Below are positions 1 through 11,330 of a stretch of 64,000 nt of DNA, piece after piece (positions within the stretch are counted from its first letter, which is position 1; every line of letters begins with the position of its first letter). The DNA is from Arthonia radiata. Its lineage: Eukaryota; Ascomycota; Arthoniomycetes; Arthoniales; Arthoniaceae. A program made the translations under genes and the position numbers. The notes below the pieces were generated by a model, which saw only the letters and a list, made by a program, of their open reading frames with translations, made no database searches and was not told the origin of the DNA. The stretch spans positions 4,471,453 through 4,535,452 of the forward strand of contig PSQN01000017.1 of the NCBI GenBank assembly GCA_002989075.1, read 5' to 3'.

Positions 1-1281
1 CGGAGGGAAGGATAGCAATCTGGCATAGATGATCATTGGCCTGGCGTCTCTGCTACGGCGTACCGTTGAAGTCATGGCGGCAATACTGTTATGTAGCTAA
101 TGCAATTTTCCTTGGTATCAAAGCTCGTTCATCTGCTGTCTTTGTGTGATCTTGATTACATATATGCTTCGCATACTCTCAATGTCCGCTCAGATCGAGT
201 TGCTTGCTCCCCGCCAAGTTCGTCCGGAAAATACTCGCACTAGCTCCTCAGCGGGACGCTCGCCACGCTATCAAGCGACGGAGCCTGAAAATACGCTGAT
301 AGCCCCTTTCCTGAACGCGTGGTCGACGGTTGACACGGAGCGCTGACGAGGGCCTTGATGGCTGCGGAAGGCAAGTTCTGAGATGGCGAGCGTGGTCCAG
401 ATCCAGTCGTGTTATTGCAGAAGAGTTGGCCCTGATGAACAATGAAACGACGGGAACGGCGTTCAAGACGTCGATGTAGGAGGTGCACAAAGATTTGAGG
501 GAGCGGACTGAGGTTGAGCGGGTTGAATAAGGTGGGCGGAGGATGGTGAGGAGGGCGAGGTCTCGGTGCGTATGGGGGCACAGCGGCTACGACATGAAAA
601 AGTCTCAGCTGGACACTGTGCACGTCACCGCTGCGTTACTGATTAGTCTTGCTAGGCTAGTATCTCACTAGAGGTTCGAGCGCCTGAGGAAGAGGAAGAA
701 TGGTCGCTCTGACATTCTGTACGACAACGCCGGCGCGTTGAAAGCTGGCTCAGCTGAGAGTTGAATCTCACAGGAAGTTCGTAATGGCTGAGGAACCGGC
801 AACATGGCCACTATAAGACTGTGGACGACGTCGTCGGCGCCTTGGTGAATGATTTGCGAGGCTTGAGTTTCATTGAAGGCTCCCACCAGCCGTGGATTGA
901 CCTCATCTTTTGCCCGTCTTTGTAGTTCCTCCTCGGATGCGTACGGGTCTTATGAAGGCTGCTCGGAATGCCCATGAACGGGAAGCAGCGCACGTTGAAG
1001 GGAGCATCGGGAGCATGAGGTTCGTCTTTGTCTCTTCGATACCGGCCGCAGGCGGTATCCACAGGGTTGAAGCGTTGCGTTCCGCCTGCTGAACGGCAAA
1101 GAGAGGATCAACATGAAGGTGGCATGTAGCCAAAAGCCTCATGTTTGCAACATAAAAGCCTTCACGCCGGGCGTTGGTGAGTGGGATGTGGACACTCAGA
1201 GATCCCTATCATTACCAGTTTACTATTCCGACCATTTCGATCTCTTGTCAACGGAGAACTACTGAATACCAACAGTTTCAG
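1..1281. other. Intergenic, no supported gene
   Basis: Open frames on both strands here are short, overlap one another and show no family signal, conserved motif or plausible exon chain. Position 1282 onward begins the first convincing coding region. A remnant exon running off the left edge cannot be excluded. Confidence 0.5.
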
Positions 1282-1925
1282 ATGGCCTCCTCTTCGGCCG
1301 CCGTATCAAGACCTGCGCGTCGCGAACTTCTGCAGGCAGCTGAGCTCGAACACCTTGGTCCAACTGATTGTGGTCTCAAGGCATACGTTCTCACCGACAC
1401 ATTCTACCACGAAGGATATCTTGATATTCCCGAGAATGAGAAACCACTGAGGAAAGCACATTTCAACGATACTATCAGCCGAGCCAGCGATATCTACAAA
1501 AAGCGCAAGGAAGAGATTGTGGCGAAGAACGATGGTCGAGAGCCTATGCGCTTCGTCATTTTGTCAGTTCATGTGGCTATGGCTCAACACGTTTCAATCA
1601 ACCGACTTACTATTGCAGGAATGACTATGACGCGAGAAGCGCTACACGATATCAGGATAACAAGAACGACAAATACTTGTTCGGAACGGTGCAGAGCAGA
1701 GATCCATACAGCCCTGGCGTTCAACACAGACCTGTTGCCTTTTCCGATAATGGGGAATATTGGGTGAAGTATGGTAGTGCTGAGCTGGCCAATCGCGTCA
1801 AGCCGAGAAAGGAGATGCCCATAGTCGACGTGGCGATTGACGACGCGGGGCAGGAGGAGATTGACCAGAGAAAAGAGCCTTATGACCCGATCAATCCTGA
1901 AGACCACCAGCCAATGGCATGTTAG
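1282..1925 (+). CDS. Conserved hypothetical protein, two exons
   Basis: Two exons, 1282-1562 and 1619-1925, encode about 195 residues. The 56-bp intron runs from a GTCAGT donor to a TTGCAG acceptor, and the phase is exact (2 nt plus 1 nt). The donor is slightly weak. The start at 1282 opens with MASSSAAV; an earlier in-frame ATG at 1174 adds residues with no coding character. Exon 2 is convincing: an acidic/aromatic stretch (NDYDAR, then YLFGTVQSRDPYSPG) followed by a charged C-terminus. There is no signal peptide or membrane segment. I do not recognise a named domain; it reads like the small orphan proteins common in Dothideomycete accessory regions. The function is unknown. Confidence 0.62.
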
Positions 1926-2712
1926 CTACGCAATGCATTGCTGGCTTCTGGGGAGATTGCATGACAGTCGGGCATTCGAAAGGAAGGTCTATCTAATAAT
2001 GGAAGCAGTCGAATGGAGAATGGAGGGCTGTAACATACCTTTGGGCACATGAAAAGATGTTCAATTTCATCATCAGTATCTGTTTACTCCACTGGTTCGG
2101 GTAATGGCCACACATGATAATGATTCCCGCTGTCAGCGTCGTTGAGAAATGTGACGATGGATCACGAGGCTCGCTAAAAACCCAATATTGCTAGAGAAAG
2201 GAAGTGCGGATGGGTCGATTTTTGTTTGCGTGACAGTGTTGAAAGCTTGCAAGTGCCTATTTGCACACAACAAGTCGCTACTACAGCCGCCGGCAATGAT
2301 ATGGTTACTTGCGGCGTAGGCAAGCAAGTGCCAGCAAGCGCTGAAAGATGATGTGCCAGTGGACAGACAAATAGATATGTTGTAGGCTCTGGGCTATCTT
2401 GTTTCAAGTATGCCCGCTGTGCAAAAGTACCTCTGGTCCCAGGGCGTAGCGTTAGGATTGGTCATGCGCCGGCTGTGCTTGCAGCATGCTGATAACTTTG
2501 ATCATGAGGTGCTCACCACTACAGTGTATTTGAGTGGCACAGCGAGTGCGGCGTTGCGGCGTAGCAGTCGACAGCTGTCCCTGCGGAGGTGTCTGGAAGA
2601 GCCAAAGCAGGCATACTTACCAGCGGCGCTTAGAATAATCCCCTTCTGACAATGAACACATGTTCTTCAATGTATGCTTAAAATGCCGCAATGTTCCAAT
2701 TGAAATGCAAAG
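1926..2712. other. Intergenic
   Basis: One open frame (2410-2649, + strand, 79 codons) could be chance. No splice-linked coding signal was found between the two flanking orphan genes. Confidence 0.4.
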
Positions 2713-3453
2713 GTGCAAAGGCGCATATCCATCTACACTATCTTACCATTGGCTGAAAGACTACACCCTGATCTCGAAATCCAATCGAAGGGACTCTTTA
2801 TCATGACCGTAGGTGACGTCGTATGGTTCGCTGTAAACACCATATCATTTCCAGTGTCCCATTCAATCGCAGTATGGTCGGGACAGCATGAAGACCGCCA
2901 TCTCCGGTATCTGGACGACATTCCTGCGACGCATATAAAGTTGTATGGTCACCGTCGCGTTCTTGACAGGGGAGCTTGGATGCTGCATGGTCCCTCCGCT
3001 TGCCGAACCGTAATGGGAGAAAGGAGGTATTGGCACGAAGTACTGAGACCGCGTTTTGAGGAGTATTGGAAAGGCCACAAGAACAGTATCGAACAAGAGC
3101 TGGGAGATACACCAACGGCCTGCAGAGTGAAGTATGCTTTTAGGACAGTTCCCCTTCTTTATTCTTCGACATATCAAGCGCAGTGCTGCTGGGGTTTGGA
3201 GCACCCGGTATTGCAACGCGCTTTGTACTGATCTTTTTCCTTTAGGAGCTTCGAGATAAGCAAAGGAATATATCCCCCGATAGACTACTTTGTCGTCGGC
3301 TTCGAGCTGGAGAGAGACTATCAGCGCACAAAGACGGCCTCGCGAAACCTTCCAGCGGAGGCGAAAGACGAGGAGAGATTGCACAAGTGGCTCGACGTGG
3401 ACTTGCCAGCGATCAAGAAGGACGAGGCGCGCGTCCGCCAAGAGGGATTTTGA
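2713..3453 (+). CDS. Hypothetical protein, two exons
   Basis: Exon 1 extends to 3131 and exon 2 is 3246-3453. The 114-bp intron has a GTATGC donor and a CTTTAG acceptor, with exact phase (AA plus G). Exon 2 lacks a long frame with its own ATG and is easily missed: it encodes a hydrophobic/aromatic start (GIYPPIDYFVVGFELERDYQ) and a charged tail ending HKWLDVDLPAIKKDEARVRQ. The end of exon 1 (RPRFEEYWKGHKNSIEQELG) also looks coding. The true start is uncertain: the first ATG in frame is at 2713, but residues before about position 3000 are less protein-like and could contain another intron. It sits in tandem with the 1282-1925 gene. No family is recognised. Confidence 0.5.
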
Positions 3454-4410
3454 GAGGGTTCATCGATTTCCGACGCCAGAATAGAACAATATGCATGCGC
3501 CCCTTGCTCTGTACAACGCATACAAGTCCTTCAGTGAACCTTGACGCATGAAACGGCAGTCAGGTCTCCGTGAGAGTAATGCCAAGACGGCTCTGTAGCA
3601 GCAATGGTGGCAAACATCACCGCCCAGCAGTATTATTTACGGGCGCCATGAATAAAGCCGCCATCCTGCCACTTGCTTTGCCCCTGACTTGGAGGCTTCT
3701 CGACGGATGGGCTTCTGACAATATCTCTTCGACAGCCCCATCCCTTTCGACCATGGTTCCTCTGACTCTAAAAAACCACAGACACCCGACATGTCGCGAA
3801 AGCTGCCATGATAGGTGCACCATCGAAGCGTGTGCCAAACGAGCCGCACCTAACCTTCTGAGCTATCGTTGTTTCGCTGTCCTCCCGTCTTCGCACGATG
3901 AAACTTGGCCTTACAAGCTTCGCGCCGAACGACGTCATTGTTCAAGATATGTCGGAAAGGACCCGGTCTCGATAGGCACAACTTGAAATGAATGAAGAGA
4001 TATCATGTGAAGCTTGCACATGTGGCAGGATCCAGTCGTCAGCGCGCAGACTCTAGCCTTTTCTCGAACACGTGAAGTACACACATGCACTTGTACAATG
4101 CACCGATGGACTTCAGATCAACCGGCGCATACCCGCAGCCACGGGTCTCGTGATGCCACCTGAAGCCGCAGAGCGGTACGCCCTCGAGGACGTTGCGAAC
4201 TGCTGCACCACGCTTGGCCTCTTCGCACAAATCGCTGCAGTGCATTTTCTTCATTTACTGAAATTGGCATCTGATCGCAAGAGTCTGCGAATACCCTGAA
4301 TGACCTGGTCGAATTGTCACACATACAACTGCGGAGTCGAAGTAGCTCTGCATACTCCGTACGTATGATGCAAGTTATGTGCGGCGAATAAGTATCAGAC
4401 GCATCGCGTC
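3454..4410. other. Intergenic
   Basis: Several open frames of 65-140 codons overlap on both strands (for example 3570-3986 + and 4072-4299 +). None carries a recognisable motif or a consistent exon structure. Confidence 0.4.
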
Positions 4411-4869
4411 GTGTGGAACAATCTCTATTACTACCACTTCTCTTTCATTCTCAAGCCCTCTCAAAATCCCTATACGCGCTGTTTTTCTCCGATGTCCCTC
4501 CGTCCGCCTAACAATCCCGTCGCAGGAGCATTCTGGGCAGCGGAAGAACATCGTCTGGGCCCAATACGATCGTCAGAGTCCCGCTGTGAGCACAAAGGAG
4601 ACCGACATACACCATTCGAGCTACCAAAGCACGCCATCTGTTATGGATCCAAGAATGATGGACCGCTGCTCACTGTAGATCAGCGCCTAGTAGAAAACCA
4701 GAATGCACACTCACAAGATTCTATCGGAAGCGAAAAATGGAATATATTCTCCTGCTTACACACAGAGACTCTCACAGGGGAGACAAATAACGACCCTACT
4801 GGCACATATATGATTTGGTTAGTGACGAATACAAAGCGCGCGCGGAGCATGATGTGCAAAGTGCCTTGA
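4411..4869 (+). CDS. Possible small hypothetical ORF
   Basis: A 152-codon open frame; the more natural start is the internal ATG near 4492 (MSLRPPNNPVAG). The composition is protein-like and non-repetitive, but there is no domain, signal peptide or homologous motif that I recognise. It may be one exon of a longer gene or a chance frame. Confidence 0.22.
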   Translation: MWNNLYYYHFSFILKPSQNPYTRCFSPMSLRPPNNPVAGAFWAAEEHRLGPIRSSESRCEHKGDRHTPFELPKHAICYGSKNDGPLLTVDQRLVENQNAHSQDSIGSEKWNIFSCLHTETLTGETNNDPTGTYMIWLVTNTKRARSMMCKVP

Positions 4870-5831
4870 ATGGGTTAAAGCCTACGGCTGTGGTTGTCAG
4901 GTAAGTACTCGTTGAGAACCTGGCCCCTGCTTGAAGGCATGAGATGCAAGCAACGCTCCTAGCACAAGCCTCTTCGCAAACGCTTATGGTCTAACGCTGC
5001 TTAGCTCGGCCTGGCGGTATTGGGAAGCGTCTGACCTGTCTGTAGTCCTCGTAGGATACGCACACAACCAGCACATTATCGATGCGATGGTGACGAGAGA
5101 CAGGCAGCGTCAAGCTCAGCTCAGACACTTTCTTTACCCACCAAAGCTTCAAGGGTATCCATAGCTTCATGTTGTCTTCCAACATCCCGGCTTCTGACAA
5201 GGTCACAACTCATCACGATTACATGTCGTCTGGCGAGATTCTGACAACTCCAATTCGTCAATTTATTCCTTTCCATGACGGACTTTCTGATCCCAGAGTA
5301 TTACAGACTCTCATTGCCTCGCAACAGCTGTCAGAGCCGGCTGTCTCTGTGCGCTATATTAGCCGTCTTCGATCCTTGTTCGAATTCTTACTTTTACGCT
5401 ATCCTCCAACAAAGATTTACGTCAGAGCAAGATATTATCAAAGATACTTAAAACGTCTGGTCGTTCTAGAGACGACTTGAAGAAAAAGCAGTAGTAGATA
5501 AGGAGTCGCAAATATAGTGAGATCTAATCCTCGACGCACAGGCTCCATGGTTCTCCCAAAATCGCGGACCATGCGTGGGCGTTTGTAAGAGAACTTCAGA
5601 GCGTGCGATGTGCTTTTCCGGACGATTGAAGGTGCCATGACCGCTCCAGATACTATCTATAATACAAATATAATAACCTTTTCCGTATGGCTGGGGCCAA
5701 ATCATTCCCCGAAGGGTTAATCGCCGGAGGCAGCATCTCAAAAATTTCAAGGTTTTCTAAAGATAGCTCGGCTCGCAGGGCAAACCCCGCAAATCGAAGA
5801 ACATCAGTTTGTGCGAAATTTGAATGCGCAT
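4870..5831. other. Intergenic
   Basis: A 103-codon open frame at 5169-5480 (+) is the longest and shows no family signal. Nothing else can be supported. Confidence 0.4.
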
Positions 5832-6038
5832 CTTTTGCAATTAACGCGACAAAGATGCACTCAATTTTGCGGGTAAGAAAGTCCCAGAACGAGTTCGTAC
5901 CCCATCAAAAGCTGGAAAATGATTGCCAAGCCCGTAGGGCTGTGCAGGGCTGAGACGTACCTACATGCGACACAAGTATCCCGCAAAGCAACTACGCACC
6001 CAAAACTGCCCGCAATTTTGTCGCAATAAGTGCAAAAG
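5832..6038. repeat. Small inverted-repeat (MITE-like) element
   Basis: The left arm begins at 5832 with CTTTTGCAATTAACGCGACA. The right arm, read on the minus strand from 6038, begins CTTTTGCACTTATTGCGACA. The outer 22 bases match at 19 positions, and both arms then carry ATTTTGCGGG or ATTGCGGG (left 5864-5873, right 6009-6016). The span is 207 bp with no coding capacity. No clear target-site duplication is visible in the flanks. It could be a degraded non-autonomous DNA transposon or a fold-back sequence. Confidence 0.45.
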
Positions 6039-8177
6039 AAAGCCCCCAAAAAGAGCTCTACGGGGCAGTGGTTTTTGTAAATATGTGACGTCATTTGGGT
6101 AGTACGGGCCCCATTATCGACATGCAGTATATAACGGGCGCCAAGCTTCAAATCACGTGATAGGACAGAACCTTCAACGGGCCTGACTTTATTTTGACCC
6201 AACAAAGGTAAGCGGCAAGCTGACACATAATTCACGCCCTCGAGATCTCGCTGTCATCTTCGGAACTAGCGAATCAGTTTGCGGCGCATGGACATTAGGT
6301 CGACGAAACCATCAAGACGGAAGCGAGAGGTCGTGGTGACGGGACGAAATCGGCCGCGCCAGACGTTGGTTCCGTTAGCAAGTACATTCTCCTAGCTCTG
6401 TGACATATCACCGCTCGCGGATTTTTAATAGACAAGCCGTTTTGTTTTGGAATGGAAATGTAAGCAAAGTAGGATGGTAGGTGACACCGTCTGAGCCTGT
6501 TACCAGACGGTCGAAGGCGCGCTGACAATACGACAATACGCTACGGTATTACGTGAGAATAGTTTGCCAAAATAGCGAAAGTGTGTGAGATAGTATTAAA
6601 CGGCGGGCCAGATCTAAGCTGGGCACAGCACTCTCTGAAAAGACGACTGGCAAGCTCATCTTTCTGCATGGGCGATTGACACGTCGGAGTTGGAAGGCGA
6701 AGCGAGTCCTACAAGGGACGCCTGGACCGCAGGCGAATACACGAAACCAGCCTATCGACAGTGATTGACGTGTTCCCGACGCTTCTCTTGGCGGAAAGGG
6801 GCTCGCGTGGCGCGCCTTGAACGTCTGGCCACGCTAAAAGGTATGAGGACACTTGTCGCTCATAGCAGTATTCTACCTTGAGTCCAAAACAAGAGAAGCC
6901 TCAAACGAGCACAGCTGAGATTGAGGCCGTGACCGGGGCCGGACGGTCTGGATCAGCAAGAAGATGAGTCTGACACACTCCGCTTTGGAAGAGTGATTTC
7001 GCTTAAGATTCGAAAACTACATGGGCCAGGGGTAAGCAAACCAGACACGTCTTCCACACGTTGCAAGTAAAGCCACGGCTTACGATACGCCCCTGCAGGT
7101 AGCAAAATTGATATTCAATGCCGAAACGTGAAAGGATACACCTGTCGCCATTCGCTGAGACCTAGATTTGGTTGGAATAAAATCAGACACTTCACATATC
7201 TTCAGGGCGGATGCAGTAACCCTTTCCCACTTTTGGGGCGTAAGTTGGGTTCGAATGGTCAGCGTTCCACGTGGATTTTCTCCATACATACGAGGATGAT
7301 GGGTCGATGCATGCACCCAGCGCAGCATGTCGGACGTACGTGACAGATGCACTTAGTATCATCCTACATTGGACCGGTATCGTCCTAGGCACGTGTTCTG
7401 AGAATACAAAGCCTCTTGGCCTCAGAGTCGGCTTCGACGAGGCCGATTTCGGATGGGTCGAGTAATACGGTTTCATGTGAATTACGCCGGGCTTGCAGAG
7501 GATAACGTGAGCAGTGGTGGATCGGGCATCAGCTTAGTTTGCCTGTCGGGTATGAGTCGAAGCAGAAGCAAGGTAGCTATTAAAGTAGCCTGACTTCTTG
7601 GCTTATGCCGGTCGCTGATGCGTCACACATTACACTCTGGGCCGCATGTAAGCATCATCGACACGAGCTCTCTCAGACGATCATATGTCATGTGTCGTGC
7701 TGAGCAATTTCAGCGGTGGCCAAGGCAGATCCGTGTGCCAGCAGATATCCCGGAGTTACTCAATGCAGTGGTTGGGCACGACACCCGTTTAAGGTTGAGT
7801 CACCGCAGGCTCGGGCGAATGTTGGATTGCAACGGGACGTCGCAGGGGCCTGTTCGGGGTACGGTACTAAGTGTTTTCGGGGTGCGTCAGCCCCTAGCCC
7901 CTGTGAAGTACTTTTGTAGCCCCCTGTTTTTCATCGCTTCGCCAACGTGCACCGGTACGTGCGACCTCACGGTTGCAAACGGCCCAAACGACGATTTGTG
8001 CTGTACTGCTACTGCTGTTGCTGCTGATGCACAACGTGGTGACTTCACGTAATCGGCTCCTGTGCTTCGGCTCAACCGATCCCAGCGACGTAAGCTTCCC
8101 CCCCCCCGTCAAAGCAGACATACTCGAGCCATGTCTCTTGTGAGTTGTAACTCTACCTGCATCCACAAGTAGAAGAT
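6039..8177. other. Intergenic, gene-empty
   Basis: More than 2 kb without a supportable gene. Open frames around 7128-7476 lie on both strands in mirror image and look like shadows of each other. A run of ten C occurs at 8098-8107, about 70 bp upstream of the next start codon. Confidence 0.45.
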
Positions 8178-9248
8178 ATGGCTTCGCGCGCTCCATTTCA
8201 CAACGTCACCAATCTCCAGCCACTAAATGGTCATGCTAGTAACCTCTTACACAATGTTCATATGTCACCCCCAGTAGTCCCACATCATCTGCCCAGAGGC
8301 ACAGATTGGACTGCTCCAAGCTCTTCATACTTCAAACATCTTCCCAAGAATGCCCTGCCCTCGCCCAGCGAAGTTCGTGAACAGAGCTCGAAACAAGCAA
8401 AGCTGGTGGGTAGGCACAGCGCCCAGCGTCCGTTGCCCGCCAGGTTCGAGGACCGCGGTCTTGTCGTGAAATGGGGCAAACACATCACTGAAGCTGAAGG
8501 CCAAGTGCTCTGGATACTCAACAATCTGTTCAACGAGAACGAGGTTCCCGCACCGGAAGTCTTGAGATGGTGCAAAGACCCCGGTCAACCTAATGGAGTG
8601 TTCATTTACATGCGGCTGGTGGAAGGCGACACTCTAGCCGAGCGATGGGAGGACCTGAGTCACAGTGAGAGAGAGTCCGTGTACAGCCAGCTGGGCAAGG
8701 CCCTGAAGCATCTGCGCACGCTCAAGCGGACGCGGTCCGACCACTCGATAGGTAAGGAACCCAACCCCTGACGCTGTACGAGTGCCGATGATCTGCGCGC
8801 TGACCAGGTACCTTACATAGAGCACGTGGGAGGCCAGCCGCTGCAAGAACGAATGTTCCAATACGAGCGCCGCGCAGGCCCCTTTCAGTCGCTCACGGCG
8901 TTTCACGATTGGTTCGCTCAGCTCTCTGCGCCAGAGCACATGCGTATGCCTCCGGCAGAATATCGCGAGCAGGACGACATGCGCGCTGAGCTGCCCGACG
9001 GCGACCATATCGTCCTGACGCAGAATGATCTCGACCCGAGCAATATCATCGTCTCGCGGAAGGGTGAGGGGCCGATCAAGCTCCGTGCCATCGTCGACTG
9101 GCACCAGTCCGCCTGGTTACCGGCATATTGGGAGTACTGTAAAGCCATGAGCACAAACGACGAGTGGGCGACGAAGTATCTCGCGGCAGTTCTTGATAAG
9201 TCGGAGGTGCTGGATGCATTTGAGTATTTCGTGCAGTGTCTGCCATGA
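8178..9248 (+). CDS. Aminoglycoside phosphotransferase family kinase-like protein
   Basis: Two exons, 8178-8751 and 8821-9248, encode about 333 residues. The 69-bp intron is GTAAGG...CATAG with phase 1; the nearer CAG at 8805-8807 breaks the frame. The protein has the protein-kinase-like APH fold common in ascomycetes. The N-lobe includes GLVVKWGKHITEAEGQVLWI, where the lysine and glutamate suit ATP binding, followed by the family landmark VGGQPL and a GPF...FHDWF segment. The catalytic-loop equivalent reads NDLDPSNI, with Asn where Brenner's motif usually has His or Gly. The metal-binding IVDWHQSAWLP is followed by the classic YWEYCKAM. Substrates of fungal members are generally unknown; antibiotic resistance should not be assumed. 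Confidence 0.88.
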
Positions 9249-9736
9249 GCGAAACAGACTGCGCGCAAGCCATGTCAGCGTTGCGACCTCAAACCCGTAG
9301 AATCTTGTCTGCAGAAAAGCAAGCGAAATCTCTCGCGTATGGTTCAGTCCCACCGCGAAAAATCACGTGCAAATGATTGCTAGAAGTACACCCAGACAAT
9401 AGCAGCGTTGTTCATTACGATGATGAGTCAGCGATATCGACATCGCGCGCAGGGCAACACAGATTGAGCGTGGCAACGTACGTGTCGTTCATCCATCCAA
9501 ATGCTACGACCAAAAAGGACGTACTAATCACAGACAGACTCGATCTTTGCGCAGATGCTCAGATGCCGCAGATGTGCTTGATCAAGCCGCTTCAGTCTTC
9601 ACGTATGGACTGGCTTGTTGAAAGTCGTCGCGTTGCGCAGCATGAAGAAGACTTCTATGGCCATTGATTTGTCCTACTTCTATGACACATTGTGCTAAAT
9701 GGCTTCATGACCATCACATTCGGCAAGCTACGGCTA
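9249..9736. other. Intergenic between convergent genes
   Basis: This 488-bp stretch separates the 3' ends of two convergent genes. A 96-codon open frame (9377-9667 +) has no supporting signal. Confidence 0.5.
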
Positions 9737-10568
9737 TCAGGCGTGCTTACCAGGGTGGATCGCATTATGGATGCCCTCGCTAATCTTGGCGCCAGTGCCG
9801 TTCTTCTCTGCTCCCTCATCGGAGGACTCACCAGACTTGGCAGGGTCGAAATTAGGGTCTGGAGACTCGATGTTGTGCTCATGCTCAGCTTGTTCCAGCT
9901 TTGCGATCGCGGTTTGCGGCAAAAGATTGTCTTCAACTGCTTTCTTGACGAAACGATGGGTCCATCCTTGACACGCCCAGTACTGTTGGTGCACGGTAAG
10001 TTTCGCCATTGCAAATGCCCAACTTTCAACGAGCTTACCGAGTACGCGTTCTTGGGTTTCTTGGGTCTGGAAGGTGCTGGAACGCTCATGGCACAAGTTT
10101 CGAGGTCGTCCTCCGGTTTGCTGCTTTTGCCCGACTCTTTGGGCTCATGGATGTGTTTCACATCAATTTTGCCAATGTTCACGAATGCCTTGGGCTTTGT
10201 GCGACTTTCGTGGAAGTCAAAATGTCGAATGAACTCGACATGGTATCCCTGAAAGGGGCCACCAACCACTTCAATTGTGGTCCCTGGGCCCTTTTCGCTG
10301 CAGCCCACGTAGGGAACAAATATCCTCCAGTGGGCACGGCCTGCATTGCTAAGTGCCCATTTCAGCGGTTTGTACACAACAAGATAGACGTCACGGGGAG
10401 CATTCTCGTCTGCTTTGAATTAGCAGGCAGCTCCTGCGCGCTTGATTTTCGTCTCGAGGAGATGGTCACTGGCTCACCAGCGTTAGGATTGAAGTCAGCC
10501 GGAGGACCGGCCTTGGCTTTCTGCTTGGATGGTGGAGGAGGCGGAGGCGGAGGAGGCGCTGCGGACAT
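9737..10568 (-). CDS. Conserved fungal hypothetical protein, three exons
   Basis: Exons are 10568-10478, 10409-10039 and 9982-9737 (minus strand), encoding about 235 residues. The introns are 68 bp (GTGAGC...GCAG) and 56 bp (GTAAGC...ACAG), and both restore frame exactly. The N-terminus has a nine-proline run after MSAA, then a disordered lysine-rich linker. The conserved core begins DENAPRDVYLVVYKP and includes HWRIFVP, a GPGTTIEVVGGPFQGYHVEF segment and, after intron 2, the signature CQGWTHRFVKKAV. I recognise this as a widespread fungal family of unknown function (VYL-x-HW-x-FVP, then CQ-x-WT). There is no signal peptide or membrane helix. The Pro-rich N-terminus may be a lineage-specific addition. 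Confidence 0.78.
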
Positions 10569-11280
10569 TTTCGTGTGACTTCAGGGACTGAAACGATCTC
10601 GGAAGCGTGATAAATTGCAGCCGGGCGTCCAAGAGTTAAGAATACGGAGAGAATCGCAGTGTGGGTTTTTGAATATGGGGAGGATATCAAATTGACAAAC
10701 TTAGAGAAGTAGAGATCTCTGAATATATAGGGATCAATCTTTCTCGCCACGTTGTAGATGAGGTGTTTTGCCCGCCATCGAAGCGCGGTATAGACGTGGC
10801 AGTTCCTTGAGAGTCGCTATTTCGACACCAGCAGCCGGTCAGGTCATCCCATAGGGAGCCAACACGTGGACCTCTCGACTCAAAATTGCTGCAAGCGCCG
10901 AATTTGGGGTCTACGTTACAGCTTCACTGGGATAGTGGCCATTTCCCATTAGCGGCTTGATAGTGACGCGAGTTTTCCGCCAGCCGTGCTGCTCAAATGG
11001 CTTCCGCTTATGTGTCCATCGAAACCGGAATCTGTTATGAAACTCTTTCGTGAGACTGCGGCAAGATAGGCCAGGTTGATTCCGGACGTTTTCATGGCTG
11101 TTTAATGAGGGCTGGCACTTTCAGTCCCGTATGCAGTCCGTGGTCCGCATTTTTGTGGCGAGTCTATGGTCAGCTGCTTGCTGCCTGACTTATGCAAAGC
11201 CTAGCTGCGGTTTATGAGATGGCACGGACCGTCATTTGACGACCGGTGCCGTCTTTTCTCTCCTCGGTGCATTCGAGGGG
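10569..11280. other. Intergenic
   Basis: About 0.7 kb upstream of the minus-strand gene ending at 10568; presumably holds its promoter. No gene is supported. Confidence 0.5.
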
Positions 11281-11330
11281 CTCACCACGCCTCAGCACTC
11301 ACCACGCCTCAGCACTCACCACGCCTCAGT
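11281..11330. repeat. 17-bp minisatellite, three copies
   Basis: The unit CTCACCACGCCTCAGCA is repeated in tandem almost perfectly three times; the last copy ends CAGTA instead of CAGCA. It lies in intergenic DNA. There are no spacers, so it is not a CRISPR array. Confidence 0.85.

Noticed and set aside
6240-8050. Possible decayed transposase or viral gene
   Set aside because: I looked for transposase, integrase, reverse-transcriptase and capsid-like motifs on both strands and saw none; the open frames are short and unrelated.
8178-9248. Antibiotic-resistance gene
   Set aside because: The APH fold is widespread in fungi with unknown substrates; nothing in the sequence points to aminoglycoside modification.
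10520-10560. Proline/GGA repeat as a regulatory microsatellite
   Set aside because: It is the coding run of nine prolines at the start of the 9737-10568 protein.
11281-11330. Possible CRISPR array
   Set aside because: The repeats are directly adjacent with no unique spacers, and the genome is eukaryotic.
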